In this document: positions 22,060 to 32,406 of the stretch, one piece after another | Layout of the letters: every line of letters begins with the position of its first letter | Numbering within the stretch: position 1 is the first letter of the stretch | Translations under genes and position numbers: made by a program | Notes under the pieces: generated by a model | Database searches by the model: none | Seen by the model: the letters and a program-made list of their open reading frames with translations, nothing else | Told to the model about the DNA's origin: nothing | NCBI RefSeq assembly: GCF_030929505.1 | Contig: NZ_JAVFVV010000012.1 | Span: 62,001 to 126,000 of the forward strand | DNA: 64,000 nucleotides | DNA from: Mesorhizobium sp. LHD-90 | Lineage (GTDB): Bacteria; Pseudomonadota; Alphaproteobacteria; Rhizobiales; Rhizobiaceae | Direction: 5' to 3'

Positions 22060-22556
22060 GGATTGATCTCTATCGGGGTCCCGTCGGCAACCATGTCCCA
22101 GATCTCCGCCATCGCCGCGTCGTCGACGGCGATGCAGCCGTCGGTCCAGTCGAACCATTGCAAAAGCCAACTCCACCAGCCGAAGCCGTTGGGCTGGCCG
22201 TGGATCATGATCATGCCACCGGCCGAAACGCCCGCCGCCGCGGCGGCGGCTTCGTCCGCGGCGTTCGGATAGGAGACGTGGATGGACCGGTAAAATCTGC
22301 TTCCTGGGTTGCGCCAATCCAGCACGTACTGCCCTTCCGGTGTCCGCTCGTCGCCCTCCATCCGTTTGTGGCCGGCCGGGCTCCCGCCCAATGCCACGGA
22401 GTAAATCCTGACCACCGTGCCGTGGTCGACCAGTTCCAGACGCCGCTCTCCCTTGAACACCCGCACGAGCGAAACCGTTTCGGCCGCGAGCGCCTGCGTC
22501 GCCGCCAGCAACGCGGCGGACATGATCGTCAAGGCAACGACTTTCCGGCAAGGCAT
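22056..22556 (-). CDS. L,D-transpeptidase (YkuD domain)
   Basis: A 166-residue exported YkuD-type L,D-transpeptidase, a family that makes 3-3 peptidoglycan crosslinks or anchors proteins to the wall. A signal peptide ends at about residue 25 (ATQALAA). The catalytic block has His in MIMIHGQPNG and Cys in DWTDGCIAV. The protein is the minimal catalytic domain with no LysM. It overlaps DUF983 by 4 bp and follows the hairpin terminator at 22589-22628. Confidence 0.9.
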   Translation of the reverse strand: MPCRKVVALTIMSAALLAATQALAAETVSLVRVFKGERRLELVDHGTVVRIYSVALGGSPAGHKRMEGDERTPEGQYVLDWRNPGSRFYRSIHVSYPNAADEAAAAAAGVSAGGMIMIHGQPNGFGWWSWLLQWFDWTDGCIAVDDAAMAEIWDMVADGTPIEINP

Positions 22557-22588
22557 CCGGCACCTCTCGGATCGCTTTGCGCCAAAAC

Positions 22589-22628
22589 GATGAAGGCGGT
22601 CATGTCGCCATGACCGCCTTCATCTTTT
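22589..22628. terminator. Strong hairpin between ctaE and the transpeptidase gene
   Basis: A perfect 16-bp stem (22589-22604 with 22609-22624) closes a four-base loop. The plus-strand copy is followed by TTTT at 22625-22628; on the minus strand the hairpin is followed by GTTTTGG. It lies 15 bp past the ctaE stop codon and therefore probably ends or attenuates the oxidase operon. Confidence 0.82.
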
Positions 22629-22643
22629 CCCATGGCCGTCGCG

Positions 22644-23534
22644 TCAGTGCCCTTGCGCGATCGTCGCGCCGGAGGACGCCCACACATAGATGCAAGCGAA
22701 CAGGAACAGCCACACCACGTCGACGAAGTGCCAGTACCAGGCGGCCGCCTCGAAGCCGAAATGCTGCTTCGGCGTGAAGTCGCCGCCCATCGCGCGCAGC
22801 AGGCAGACGAGCAGGAAGATCGTGCCGATCAGCACATGGAAGCCGTGGAAGCCGGTCGCCATGTAGAAGGTAGCGCCATAGATCGAGTCGCTGAAGCCGA
22901 ACGGCGCGTGCATGTATTCGTATGCCTGCACGAATGAGAACAGCACGCCGAGAGCCACGGTGAGCGCGAGGCCGTTGACGAGGCCCTTGCGGTCGTTGTG
23001 CAGGAGGGCATGGTGGGCCCAGGTGACCGTCGTGCCGGACAGCAGCAGGATGATGGTGTTGTAGAGCGGCAGGTGGAAGGGATCGAGCACCTCGATGCCC
23101 TTCGGCGGCCAAACACCGCCGGTGAATTCGGCGCGCGTCACCTGATGCACCTCGTTGGGGAACAGGCTGGCGTCGAAGAAGGCCCAGAACCAGGCCACGA
23201 AGAACATCACCTCCGAGGCGATGAACATGATCATGCCGTAGCGCAGATGCAGCGACACCACGCGGGTGTGATGCCCCTCATGCGCTTCCTTGATGGTATC
23301 CGACCACCATGCGTACATGGTGTAGAGGATCACCAGCAGGCCGATCGCGAAGATGAAGTAGCGGGCGCTGGCGAACTCGATGCCGAACAGATGCAGGCTG
23401 CCGCCCTTCATGTACTGCATCCAGGCGACGCCGCCGATCGCGGTCACCAGGGCTCCCACAGAGCCGATGAACGGCCACGGGCTCGGATCGATGATGTGGT
23501 AGTCGTGGTTCGGTTTCGCGTGTGCGTCTGCCAT
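22644..23534 (-). CDS. ctaE: Cytochrome c oxidase subunit III
   Basis: Subunit III of the aa3-type terminal oxidase in the inner membrane. The 296-residue protein has the expected seven helices. Typical blocks are HDYHIIDPSPWPFIGS at the N-terminus, YGMIMFIASEVMFFVAWFWAFF in the middle and GFHGFHVLIGTIFL and WHFVDVVWLFLF towards the end. The ATG at 23534 is 1 bp from the ctaG stop. It is the last gene of the operon. Confidence 0.97.
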   Translation of the reverse strand: MADAHAKPNHDYHIIDPSPWPFIGSVGALVTAIGGVAWMQYMKGGSLHLFGIEFASARYFIFAIGLLVILYTMYAWWSDTIKEAHEGHHTRVVSLHLRYGMIMFIASEVMFFVAWFWAFFDASLFPNEVHQVTRAEFTGGVWPPKGIEVLDPFHLPLYNTIILLLSGTTVTWAHHALLHNDRKGLVNGLALTVALGVLFSFVQAYEYMHAPFGFSDSIYGATFYMATGFHGFHVLIGTIFLLVCLLRAMGGDFTPKQHFGFEAAAWYWHFVDVVWLFLFACIYVWASSGATIAQGH

Positions 23535-23535
23535 G

Positions 23536-24159
23536 TCAGCCCCCGATATTTTCGTCGGCAGTTTCACCGGTCTTGCCGGTCGCGTCCACCGCCTTGGCGG
23601 GGGCCGGCTCGACCGGGAAGAGGGTGTAGGAAAGGGTGATCGTCTTCATGTTCTTCAGCTCCGGCACGTCGTCGATCGCAGGATCGACATAAAAGACGAC
23701 CGGCATGGTGATCGACTCGCCGCCCTTGAGCGTCGTGTCGGTGAAACAGAAGCATTCGACCTTGTTGAAGTAGGCGCCGGCGAGTTCCGGAGTGACGTTG
23801 AAGGTGGCGCGCCCCGCCGACGGCCGGTCGAACAGGTTCCTGGCCGTGTAGGCAACCTGCGTCGTCTCGCCGATCTTCATGGTGACGTCACGTTGTGCCG
23901 GCTGAAAATCCCAGGGCACGCCGCCAGACACGTTGGCGTCGAAGCGCACGGTGATCTGGCGATCGAGGACGCGGTCGGAATACTGCGTTACCCGCTGGGT
24001 TGTGCCGCCATAACCGGTGAGCTGGCAGAACATGGCGTAGAAAGGCACCGCGGCATAGGCGGCGCCCACCATGCTCGCGAAGAATACCACGCAAACCGCT
24101 GCAACCATGCGGTTCGAGCGCTGCTTTCCGGCATCGAGAATGGGCGGCGACTCTGCCAT
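23536..24159 (-). CDS. ctaG: Cytochrome c oxidase assembly protein CtaG (Cox11)
   Basis: Cox11-type copper chaperone that loads CuB into subunit I. The 207-residue protein has one N-terminal helix (about 18-38) and a periplasmic Ig-like domain. The copper-binding Cys pair is in KVECFCFTDTTL, and the family block VPFYAMFCQLTGYGGTTQ is present. It stands 2 bp after coxF and 1 bp before ctaE. Confidence 0.96.
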   Translation of the reverse strand: MAESPPILDAGKQRSNRMVAAVCVVFFASMVGAAYAAVPFYAMFCQLTGYGGTTQRVTQYSDRVLDRQITVRFDANVSGGVPWDFQPAQRDVTMKIGETTQVAYTARNLFDRPSAGRATFNVTPELAGAYFNKVECFCFTDTTLKGGESITMPVVFYVDPAIDDVPELKNMKTITLSYTLFPVEPAPAKAVDATGKTGETADENIGG

Positions 24160-24161
24160 CC

Positions 24162-24326
24162 TCAGAAACTCCGATCGATGACGGCCGGTCCCAGGCGCAC
24201 TATGCTCACGACGTAAACGACAACGACAAATGCCACGAGCGCAAGCGCGATCGCGATGGAACGGCTGCGGCGCGCCTTGATCTGGACTTCGGTCGGCTTG
24301 ACGGTTTCGATTTGCATCTCGGTCAT
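24162..24326 (-). CDS. coxF: Small oxidase operon protein CoxF
   Basis: A 54-residue single-span membrane protein. The N-terminus is charged ([14 protein letters not shown]) and one hydrophobic helix spans about 24-44. Small proteins of this kind occur between ctaB and ctaG in rhizobial oxidase operons and are named CoxF. Its start overlaps the ctaB stop by ATGA. The precise function is not established. Confidence 0.85.
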   Translation of the reverse strand: MTEMQIETVKPTEVQIKARRSRSIAIALALVAFVVVVYVVSIVRLGPAVIDRSF

Positions 24327-25267
24327 ACTCCCGGCATCGCAAGTGCTCGCACGATGACCTTGTCGGCCAGGTAAGTGGCGAAGATCGCGAACAGATAGAG
24401 GAGCGAATAGGCAAAGAGCATTTTGGCCGGGCGCATGACAGGGTCCGAGTCGGCCATGCGCAGCACTCGCCATGCATACCAGACGAAGCCCGCACCGAGC
24501 GCCACCGCGACCGCGCCATAGGCGACGCCGACGTAGCCGAGCGCCCAAGGCAGCACGCCGACCACGGCCACGATCAGCGAATAGGCAAAAATCTGGCGGC
24601 GCGTCGAGGCTACCCCGGCAACGTTGGGCATCATCGGGATGCCGGCGCGGCCATATTCGTCCGCCTTGAACAGAGCGAGCGCCCAGAAATGCGGCGGCGT
24701 CCAAAGGAAGATTATGAGGAAGAGGATGACCGGCTCGAGGCTCACCGATCCGGTCGCAGCGGCCCAGCCGATGATAGGCGGGAAGGCACCGGCAGCGCCA
24801 CCGATGACGATGTTCTGCGGCGTCCAGCGCTTCAGCCACATGGTGTAGACGACGGCATAGAAGAAGATCGTGAAGGCAAGCAGAGACGCCGCCAGCCAGT
24901 CGACCAGCACGCCGAGCGCCATGACGGACAGCACCGAGAGCACCAGACCAAAAGCCAGCGCCTCGCCGGGCTTGACCCGGCCGGCCGGCACCGGGCGGCC
25001 GGCGGTGCGCTTCATCAGCGCATCGATGTCGGCGTCGTACCACATGTTCAGCGCGCCCGACGCGCCGGCGCCGATGGCGATCGACAGGATCGCGGTGACC
25101 GCGATGACCGGGTTCACGGCCACAGGCGCGGCGACCAACCCGACAAAGGCGGTGAAGACCACCAGCGACATCACGCGCGGCTTGAGCAGCGCGAAGAAGT
25201 CGCCGGCCGTCGCTTCCGACATGCCGGACGCGCCGTCCTCCAGAGCTGTTTTTTCAACGAAAGCCAT
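24323..25267 (-). CDS. ctaB: Protoheme IX farnesyltransferase (heme O synthase)
   Basis: Transfers a farnesyl group to heme b to make heme o, the precursor of heme a. The 314-residue UbiA-superfamily protein has two Asp-rich motifs, [19 protein letters not shown] and the later [16 protein letters not shown], and about nine membrane helices. The ATG at 25267 was preferred over an upstream open frame to 25312 because the family protein starts close to here. It lies 72 bp after ctaD. Confidence 0.96.
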   Translation of the reverse strand: MAFVEKTALEDGASGMSEATAGDFFALLKPRVMSLVVFTAFVGLVAAPVAVNPVIAVTAILSIAIGAGASGALNMWYDADIDALMKRTAGRPVPAGRVKPGEALAFGLVLSVLSVMALGVLVDWLAASLLAFTIFFYAVVYTMWLKRWTPQNIVIGGAAGAFPPIIGWAAATGSVSLEPVILFLIIFLWTPPHFWALALFKADEYGRAGIPMMPNVAGVASTRRQIFAYSLIVAVVGVLPWALGYVGVAYGAVAVALGAGFVWYAWRVLRMADSDPVMRPAKMLFAYSLLYLFAIFATYLADKVIVRALAMPGV

Positions 25268-25339
25268 GCGTAGAACGTCTTTTCCGTTTGGCTGCGACCG
25301 CCGGTACGTCACCGGCGATCACGGTCTTTCAGGCGGCCG

Positions 25340-27007
<1,668 letters not shown>

Positions 27008-27036
27008 CTAATCCTTGGTACTTGCCGCGCCTTGCG

Positions 27037-27906
27037 TCAGTTGCCGGCGACCGAAACCGACGGGGCGCCGTCCACGGCCATCATCAGCGCCTTATTGGCG
27101 CCGTTGAGATCGCTGCGGGCTGCGGTCAGCCAGGTGTTGTATTGTTCGTCCGACACCACGCGGATGGCGATCGGCATATAGGCGTGGTCCTTGCCGCAGA
27201 GTTCGGAGCACTGGCCGTAATAGAGCCCCTCCTTCTCCGCATTGAACCAGATCTCGTTAATGCGGCCCGGCACGGCGTCGGTCTTGATGCCGAAGGCCGG
27301 CATGGCGAAGGCATGAATGACATCGGATGCGGTCACCAGCACGCGCACCGTCGTCTTGACCGGCACCACAACCTCATTGTCGACAGCGAGCAGGCGCGGA
27401 TACTTGGCCTTGTCCTCCTTGCCGGCGGCGGCGCGATCGCCCTCCTGCAGGATCGCCGAGTTGAAGGACAACGGCTCCTCGACCTGATATTCGTAATCCC
27501 AGTTCCACTGGTTGCCCGTCGCCTTGAGGGTGATCTTGGCCTCTTCCGGGGGATTGTACTGGGCGGTGAGCAACTGGAACGACGGAACGGCAAGCGCCAG
27601 CAGGATGACCACCGGACCGACGGTCCAGATCACCTCGATCAGGGTGTTGTGGCTGGTGCGCGACGGGACAGGGTTGGCGCTCGCCCGGAACTTGATGATG
27701 CAATAGGCGAGCAGCACCAGAACGAGCAGCGTGATCGGGATGATGAACCACAGAGTATAGACCTCGAACCACTCGATCTGTTCCATGATCGGGGTTGCCG
27801 CTTCCTGAAAACGCCATTGCCACGGGTGGGGCTGGTCCGCGAAAGCGGCCACCGCCGATCCAAGGATGAATGCCGAAGCGCCGGCGCCGGTCAGGATTCT
27901 CTTCAT
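27037..27906 (-). CDS. ctaC: Cytochrome c oxidase subunit II
   Basis: Accepts electrons from cytochrome c at the binuclear CuA centre. The 289-residue protein has a signal peptide (to about 23), two membrane helices and a periplasmic cupredoxin domain with CuA ligands in YYGQCSELCGKDHAYMP and His in DVIHAFAMP. An aromatic stretch GNQWNWDYEY is present. It is the first gene of ctaC-ctaD-ctaB-coxF-ctaG-ctaE. The 276-bp gap upstream, shared with divergent ialB, should hold its promoter. Confidence 0.97.
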   Translation of the reverse strand: MKRILTGAGASAFILGSAVAAFADQPHPWQWRFQEAATPIMEQIEWFEVYTLWFIIPITLLVLVLLAYCIIKFRASANPVPSRTSHNTLIEVIWTVGPVVILLALAVPSFQLLTAQYNPPEEAKITLKATGNQWNWDYEYQVEEPLSFNSAILQEGDRAAAGKEDKAKYPRLLAVDNEVVVPVKTTVRVLVTASDVIHAFAMPAFGIKTDAVPGRINEIWFNAEKEGLYYGQCSELCGKDHAYMPIAIRVVSDEQYNTWLTAARSDLNGANKALMMAVDGAPSVSVAGN

Positions 27907-28182
27907 CACCCTCTGCACTCCCTTCGATGCCCGTGGCGCACCGATATGGCTACGACGCCGGAACGGAATCCCGAGCGTCGGTTTTGCTGGTTCAAACCAT
28001 ACTCTGTCTTCGACCGCAAGAAAGGAGGGCGGGACGGTGTGCGGCATTTTTGCGCGCGATCGGCGGGGGCGAGGAATGTTGAAATCGGCACAAATCGGCG
28101 TTGCCGGCTGGCCGGGCCTTGCACTTGTCCTATAGTTGCCATCATTGCGGCGGAAAGCGCCTTGATTCGCAACGGAGCCTCC

Positions 28183-28695
28183 ATGAGACCCGGCCTTTCG
28201 ACAGCCCTTGCCACTCTTTTTTCGGCCGCGACGCTGTTCTGCGCCCTGCCCGCCGGCGCGCAGCAGCCCGGCAAGGTCAAGGAAACGCACGGCGCCTGGT
28301 CGATCATCTGCGACACGCCGGCGGGCGCCACCGCCGAGCAATGCGTGATGATGCAGAACGTGATCGCCGAGGACCGGCCGGAAATGGGCCTGTCCGTGGT
28401 GGTGCTGCGCACTGCCGACGGCAAGGCCGAGATCCTGCGCGTGCTGGCCCCGCTCGGCGTGCTTCTGCCCAACGGTCTCGGGCTCAATGTCGACGGCAAG
28501 GACATCGGCCGCGCCTACTTCGTGCGCTGTTTCGGCGACGGCTGCTACGCCGAGGTCATTCTGGAGAAGCCGTTGCTCGACACGCTGAAAACCGGCAAGT
28601 CGGCGACTTTCATCGTCTTCCAGACTCCCGAGGAAGGCATCGGCATCCCGGTCGACCTGTCGGGATTCGGCGAGGGTTTTGCCGCGCTGCCCTGA
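28183..28695 (+). CDS. IalB-family secreted protein
   Basis: A 170-residue exported protein of the invasion-associated locus B family, named after the Bartonella erythrocyte-invasion factor but present in most free-living rhizobia. A signal peptide ends near residue 26 (ALPAGAQQ). The domain shows the usual HGAWSIICDTPAG and two Cys pairs (around 41/53 and the FVRCFGDGCYAE block). Its role outside Bartonella is unknown. GGAG precedes the ATG. Divergent from ctaC. Confidence 0.9.
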   Translation: MRPGLSTALATLFSAATLFCALPAGAQQPGKVKETHGAWSIICDTPAGATAEQCVMMQNVIAEDRPEMGLSVVVLRTADGKAEILRVLAPLGVLLPNGLGLNVDGKDIGRAYFVRCFGDGCYAEVILEKPLLDTLKTGKSATFIVFQTPEEGIGIPVDLSGFGEGFAALP

Positions 28696-28795
28696 GCATC
28701 CGGGACCCGCCGGACCGGTTTTCCGCCCGCCCATCGGCCGTTGGTTCCTGACCGGCGGCACAACGAACCATAACCGTGCAATCGAGAGGAAATTC

Positions 28796-29335
28796 ATGAG
28801 CGACATCTGGCTGCGTACTGGCGAAGCGACCGTATTGGCGGCGGAAGGCCAGGCCACCGACGCCATGCCGGAAGTCGTCATCGGCTCGATACGGGGTCCC
28901 GTCGGCCAGGCCCTTGCCTCGATGATGGGACAGGTCAAGGGCCACACGCGCATGTTCGTGGTGCGCGACCTCAACCAGGCAGTCAAGCCGCCGACCATGA
29001 TGACCACCAAGGTCACCATCAAGAGCATGGCCTATGCCGAACTGCTCGGCGGCGTGGTGCAGGCCGCGATGGGCGACGCCATCGTCGATTGCCTCGCCGA
29101 AGACATCTTCCCCCGCGACCAGGTGGACGATCTGTGCATGATCATCACGGTCTGGCTCGATCCGCGCTGCGCCGAGGATGAGAACCTCGACCGCAAGGAT
29201 CTCTACCGCACCAACTACGAAGCCACGAAACTGGCCATCGCCCGCGCCATGAAGGGCGAACCGACGGTCGAGGAGCTGATCGCCAACCGCAAGACGGTCA
29301 AGCATTATGCGCTGGACGGCGTCATCGATTATTGA
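28796..29335 (+). CDS. Formaldehyde-activating enzyme (Fae) homologue lacking the catalytic His
   Basis: A 179-residue Fae-family protein. The core is clear: PEVVIGSIRGPVGQALA, then GHTRMFVVRDLNQAVKPPT and TTKVTIKSM. In methylotroph Fae, which joins formaldehyde to tetrahydromethanopterin, the first block reads HIDLLIGS with the catalytic His. Here the aligned stretch is MPEVVIGS, so the His is replaced by Met. No other pterin-pathway gene is in view. It may therefore act as a binding protein or on another aldehyde. AGAGGA precedes the ATG at 28796. A stable hairpin follows the stop. Confidence 0.82.
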   Translation: MSDIWLRTGEATVLAAEGQATDAMPEVVIGSIRGPVGQALASMMGQVKGHTRMFVVRDLNQAVKPPTMMTTKVTIKSMAYAELLGGVVQAAMGDAIVDCLAEDIFPRDQVDDLCMIITVWLDPRCAEDENLDRKDLYRTNYEATKLAIARAMKGEPTVEELIANRKTVKHYALDGVIDY

Positions 29336-29340
29336 GGTGG

Positions 29341-29364
29341 GGGAGCCTGCGGTAGCAGGCTCCC
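29341..29364. terminator. Hairpin between convergent fae-like and glyoxalase genes
   Basis: A perfect 10-bp stem GGGAGCCTGC/GCAGGCTCCC with the loop GGTA begins 6 bp after the fae-like stop. No U-tract follows on either strand, so it may protect or end transcripts weakly in both directions. Confidence 0.55.
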
Positions 29365-29380
29365 TGAGCCGGTAGGCGGT

Positions 29381-29749
29381 CTACTTCGGTTCGAACAGTT
29401 CTACGACATTGCCCGAAGGGTCTTCGCAGAGAATCTGCTTGCCGCCCGGCCCTTCGACGATGTCGTTGCGGAACCGCACGCCCTGCTCGCGCAAGGCGGC
29501 GCTGAAGCGCGGAAGATCCTCGACTTGCAGCACGAAGCGGTTCCAGCCACCCGGCTCCGGCGTGCGGCCATCCGGCATCGGTCTTGCGGCGGAGGCGGTC
29601 GGACCGGCGAGCCAGAGCGTAAGGCCGTCGCGCGTCAGGATCGCTATCGTAGGACCGAATTGCTGCTTCACGGTAAAGCCCAGATGCCGCGTGTAGAAGG
29701 CGGCCGCTGCTTCGACATCGCTGACCATATAGCGCACAGTAACCATCAT
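29381..29749 (-). CDS. Glyoxalase/bleomycin-resistance (VOC) family protein
   Basis: A 122-residue vicinal-oxygen-chelate protein. Paired beta-alpha-beta-beta-beta units are seen: VTVRYMVSDVEAAAAFYTRHLGF and then the second half with GGWNRFVLQVEDLPRF to ILCEDPSGNVVELFEP. The final Glu (VELFEP) is a usual metal ligand. Substrate unknown. AGGAGG stands before two adjacent ATG codons (29749 and 29746). It faces tldD divergently. Confidence 0.85.
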   Translation of the reverse strand: MMVTVRYMVSDVEAAAAFYTRHLGFTVKQQFGPTIAILTRDGLTLWLAGPTASAARPMPDGRTPEPGGWNRFVLQVEDLPRFSAALREQGVRFRNDIVEGPGGKQILCEDPSGNVVELFEPK

Positions 29750-29854
29750 ACCGCCTCCTCGATCGTGATCGAACCGCGGCCCATATCCGCGCTTGTGCTG
29801 GAAAGTGGCGCTCGGAGAGACTAGATCAATCCCTTCGCAAAGCGAGACCTCAGA

Positions 29855-31270
29855 ATGCCTACGCCGCTGACCCAAAAATTCGACATCCCCGAGAGCCGCC
29901 TGAAGGAGATCGTCGCCGACACCATCCGCGGCGCCGACGACGGCGAGCTTTTCCTCGAATACAGCGAGAGCGAAGCGCTGATGTTCGACAATGGCCGGCT
30001 GAAGACCGCCAATTTCAACACCGGGCAAGGGTTCGGCCTGCGCGCGGTGGCGGGCGAGGCGACCGGCTATGCGCATTCGAGCGAGCTTTCGCACGCAGCC
30101 CTTCTGCGTGCCTCCGATGCCGTCTCGGCGGTGAAGGGCGGCTATTCCGGCACGCTGGCCGAGGCGCCGCCGCGCACCAACCGCCACCTCTATGGCGAAG
30201 AGAACCCGACCGGGTCGCCCTCCTTCGAAGGCAAGGCAAACCTCTTGCAGGAGATCGACGCCTGGCTGCGCGCCGAAGACCCGCGCGTGCGGCAGGTGAC
30301 GGCGTCGCTGGTGTCGTCGTGGCAGCAGGTCGAGATCGTGCGCGCCGACGGACAGATGGTGCGCGATATCAGGCCGCTGGTGCGCATGAACATCTCGGTC
30401 GTCGCCGGCGAAGGCGACCGCCAGGAATCCGGCTCCTACGGCATGGGCGGGCGAAAAGGTTTTGGCGAGTTCCTGGTCGAGGACAGCTGGAAATACGCCG
30501 CCAAGGAGGCGCTGCGCCAGGCGCTGGTCAATCTCGAAGCCATCCCGGCGCCGGCGGGAACCTTCGACATCGTGCTGTCTTCCGGCTGGCCGGGGGTCAT
30601 GCTGCACGAGGCAGTCGGGCACGGGCTGGAAGGCGACTTCAACCGCAAGAAGACCTCGGCTTTCGCCGGGCTGCTGGGCCAGCAGGTGGCCGCAAAGGGG
30701 GTCACCGTCGTCGATGACGGCACGATTTCCGAGCGGCGCGGCTCGCTCACCGTCGACGACGAGGGCACACCGACCAACCGCACCGTGCTGATCGAGGACG
30801 GAAAACTCGTCGGCTACATGCAGGACCGGCAGAACGCCCGGCTGATGGGCATGGACGCCACCGGCAACGGCAGGCGCGAGGGCTATGCCCACCAGCCGAT
30901 GCCGCGCATGACCAACACCTACATGACCGCCGGCGACCATACGCCGGAAGAAATCATCGCCTCGGTGAAGAACGGCGTCTACGCCGTCTCCTTCGGCGGC
31001 GGCCAGGTCGACATCACGTCAGGAAAATTCGTGTTCGGCTGCACCGAGGCCTACATGATCGAGGACGGCAAGGTGACGCAGCCGATCAAGGGCGCCATGC
31101 TGATCGGCAACGGGCCGGACGCCATGCATCGCGTCTCCATGGTCGGCAACGACATGAAGCTCGACACCGGCATCGGCATGTGCGGCAAGGCCGGCCAGGG
31201 TGTGCCGGTCGGCGTCGGCCAGCCGCATCTGCGCATGAACCAGATGACCGTCGGCGGGACGCGGGTTTAG
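29855..31270 (+). CDS. tldD: Metalloprotease TldD
   Basis: TldD forms a heterodimeric zinc protease with TldE/PmbA and trims unfolded peptides, as in microcin B17 and CcdA processing. The 471-residue protein has the zinc motif HEAVGHGLEGDF near residue 250. The C-terminal block GGQVDITSGKFVFGCTEAYMIEDGK is typical. No tldE/pmbA is in the window. The ATG at 29855 follows the short CTCAGA-like leader without a strong ribosome site. Confidence 0.96.
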   Translation: MPTPLTQKFDIPESRLKEIVADTIRGADDGELFLEYSESEALMFDNGRLKTANFNTGQGFGLRAVAGEATGYAHSSELSHAALLRASDAVSAVKGGYSGTLAEAPPRTNRHLYGEENPTGSPSFEGKANLLQEIDAWLRAEDPRVRQVTASLVSSWQQVEIVRADGQMVRDIRPLVRMNISVVAGEGDRQESGSYGMGGRKGFGEFLVEDSWKYAAKEALRQALVNLEAIPAPAGTFDIVLSSGWPGVMLHEAVGHGLEGDFNRKKTSAFAGLLGQQVAAKGVTVVDDGTISERRGSLTVDDEGTPTNRTVLIEDGKLVGYMQDRQNARLMGMDATGNGRREGYAHQPMPRMTNTYMTAGDHTPEEIIASVKNGVYAVSFGGGQVDITSGKFVFGCTEAYMIEDGKVTQPIKGAMLIGNGPDAMHRVSMVGNDMKLDTGIGMCGKAGQGVPVGVGQPHLRMNQMTVGGTRV

Positions 31271-31341
31271 CAGCCACGCCTCCTGTGGTAGCTTCGCCGG
31301 CATGACCTCCCGTAGGGTGAGTGTCGGCTTGGGGCTCCACC

Positions 31342-31779
31342 ATGAAATGTCACGCACTCGCCGGCGGCTTGTGCCTTCTTGCGTCTTTCGTCGCACCCGC
31401 CCTGGCCGATGACGCGGCCGAAATCCGTATGCGTCTGCACAACTGGGCGGAGGATTTTAGCGCAGGCCGCGCCGACGCCGCCTGCGGGCTGTTCTCCAAG
31501 GATCTGGTTTCCGATATCCAGGGCCAGGGCGAAGCCGGCTACGAGACACGCTGTAAGCTCATCTCCAAGGTCATGCACGATCCGGCGCGCAAGTTCCGCT
31601 ATGCCGCCGACGTCAAGGAAGTGATCGTCGAGGGCGACCTCGCTGTCGTGCGGCTGCAATGGACACTGACGATCTCGCCGGGCGACGAGACCTCGACCGA
31701 GTCTGGGCTCGATGTCTTTCGCAAGGAAGCGGATGGCGTCTGGCGCATCGTGCGCTTCATGGCATTCGAGAATCCCTAA
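31342..31779 (+). CDS. Secreted SnoaL/NTF2-like protein
   Basis: A 145-residue exported protein: signal peptide to about residue 22 (APALADD), then an NTF2-like domain (IRMRLHNWAEDFSAGRADAACGLF to VRFMAFENP). The ATG at 31342 gives the signal peptide; an in-frame GTG at 31321 would add seven residues. It lies 71 bp after tldD. No function can be assigned beyond the fold. Confidence 0.72.
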   Translation: MKCHALAGGLCLLASFVAPALADDAAEIRMRLHNWAEDFSAGRADAACGLFSKDLVSDIQGQGEAGYETRCKLISKVMHDPARKFRYAADVKEVIVEGDLAVVRLQWTLTISPGDETSTESGLDVFRKEADGVWRIVRFMAFENP

Positions 31780-31833
31780 TCCGGTCGGTTGATTTGCCCG
31801 GTCGCTGGCAATCGAGAAGAAGCTGAGCAGCGC

Positions 31834-32334
31834 ATGTCGGTCCGTCCCATTGTCCGATTCCCCGACGCTCGGCTGAGGCTCGTGGCCGAAGCCGTCGAGT
31901 TCTTCGACAGCGATCTCAGGAATCTCGCCAACGACCTTCTCGAAACGATGCGGGCAGCGCCCGGGATCGGGATCACGGCACCTCACATCGGCGTTTCGAA
32001 ACGCGTGGTGGTTCTTCAACTCACGACCGGGGAAGCGCCGCGCACCTATGTCAACCCGGTCATCACCTGGGTGTCGGCGGACACCATCCGGCAGGTCGAG
32101 GGGAGCGTTTCCATGCCCGGTGTCACCGAGGAGATCGAGCGGTATCGGGCGGTCCGCGTCGCCTACCAGGACACCGACGGCAACGCGCAAGTCGAGGACG
32201 CCGATGGATTGCGCGCCGTCTGCCATCAGCACGAGATCGACCAACTCGACGGCGTCTTCTGGCTTCAGCGGCTGTCGCCGCTGAAGCGCGAGCGGCTCAT
32301 CAAAAAGTACCGCAAGCTGGAGCGGAACGCATAA
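31834..32334 (+). CDS. Peptide deformylase-like protein with lost metal ligands
   Basis: A 166-residue Def homologue, the size of true peptide deformylases, which remove the formyl group from nascent proteins. Motif 1 is GIGITAPHIG (normally GxGxAAxQxG), motif 2 is EGSVSMPG (normally EGCLS) and motif 3 is HEIDQLDGV (normally HExDHLxG). So the metal-binding Cys is Ser, the second metal His is Gln and the oxyanion Gln is His. Zinc or iron catalysis by the classic mechanism seems impossible. It is probably a pseudoenzyme or has a changed role; a normal def gene should exist elsewhere. Confidence 0.85.
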   Translation: MSVRPIVRFPDARLRLVAEAVEFFDSDLRNLANDLLETMRAAPGIGITAPHIGVSKRVVVLQLTTGEAPRTYVNPVITWVSADTIRQVEGSVSMPGVTEEIERYRAVRVAYQDTDGNAQVEDADGLRAVCHQHEIDQLDGVFWLQRLSPLKRERLIKKYRKLERNA

Positions 32335-32406
32335 GGGCGCATATGTGGCGACAATCGATAGCCCACCGTGCTTGTAAGGGTGTGTGGGCACGGCGCTACT
32401 GGACAG

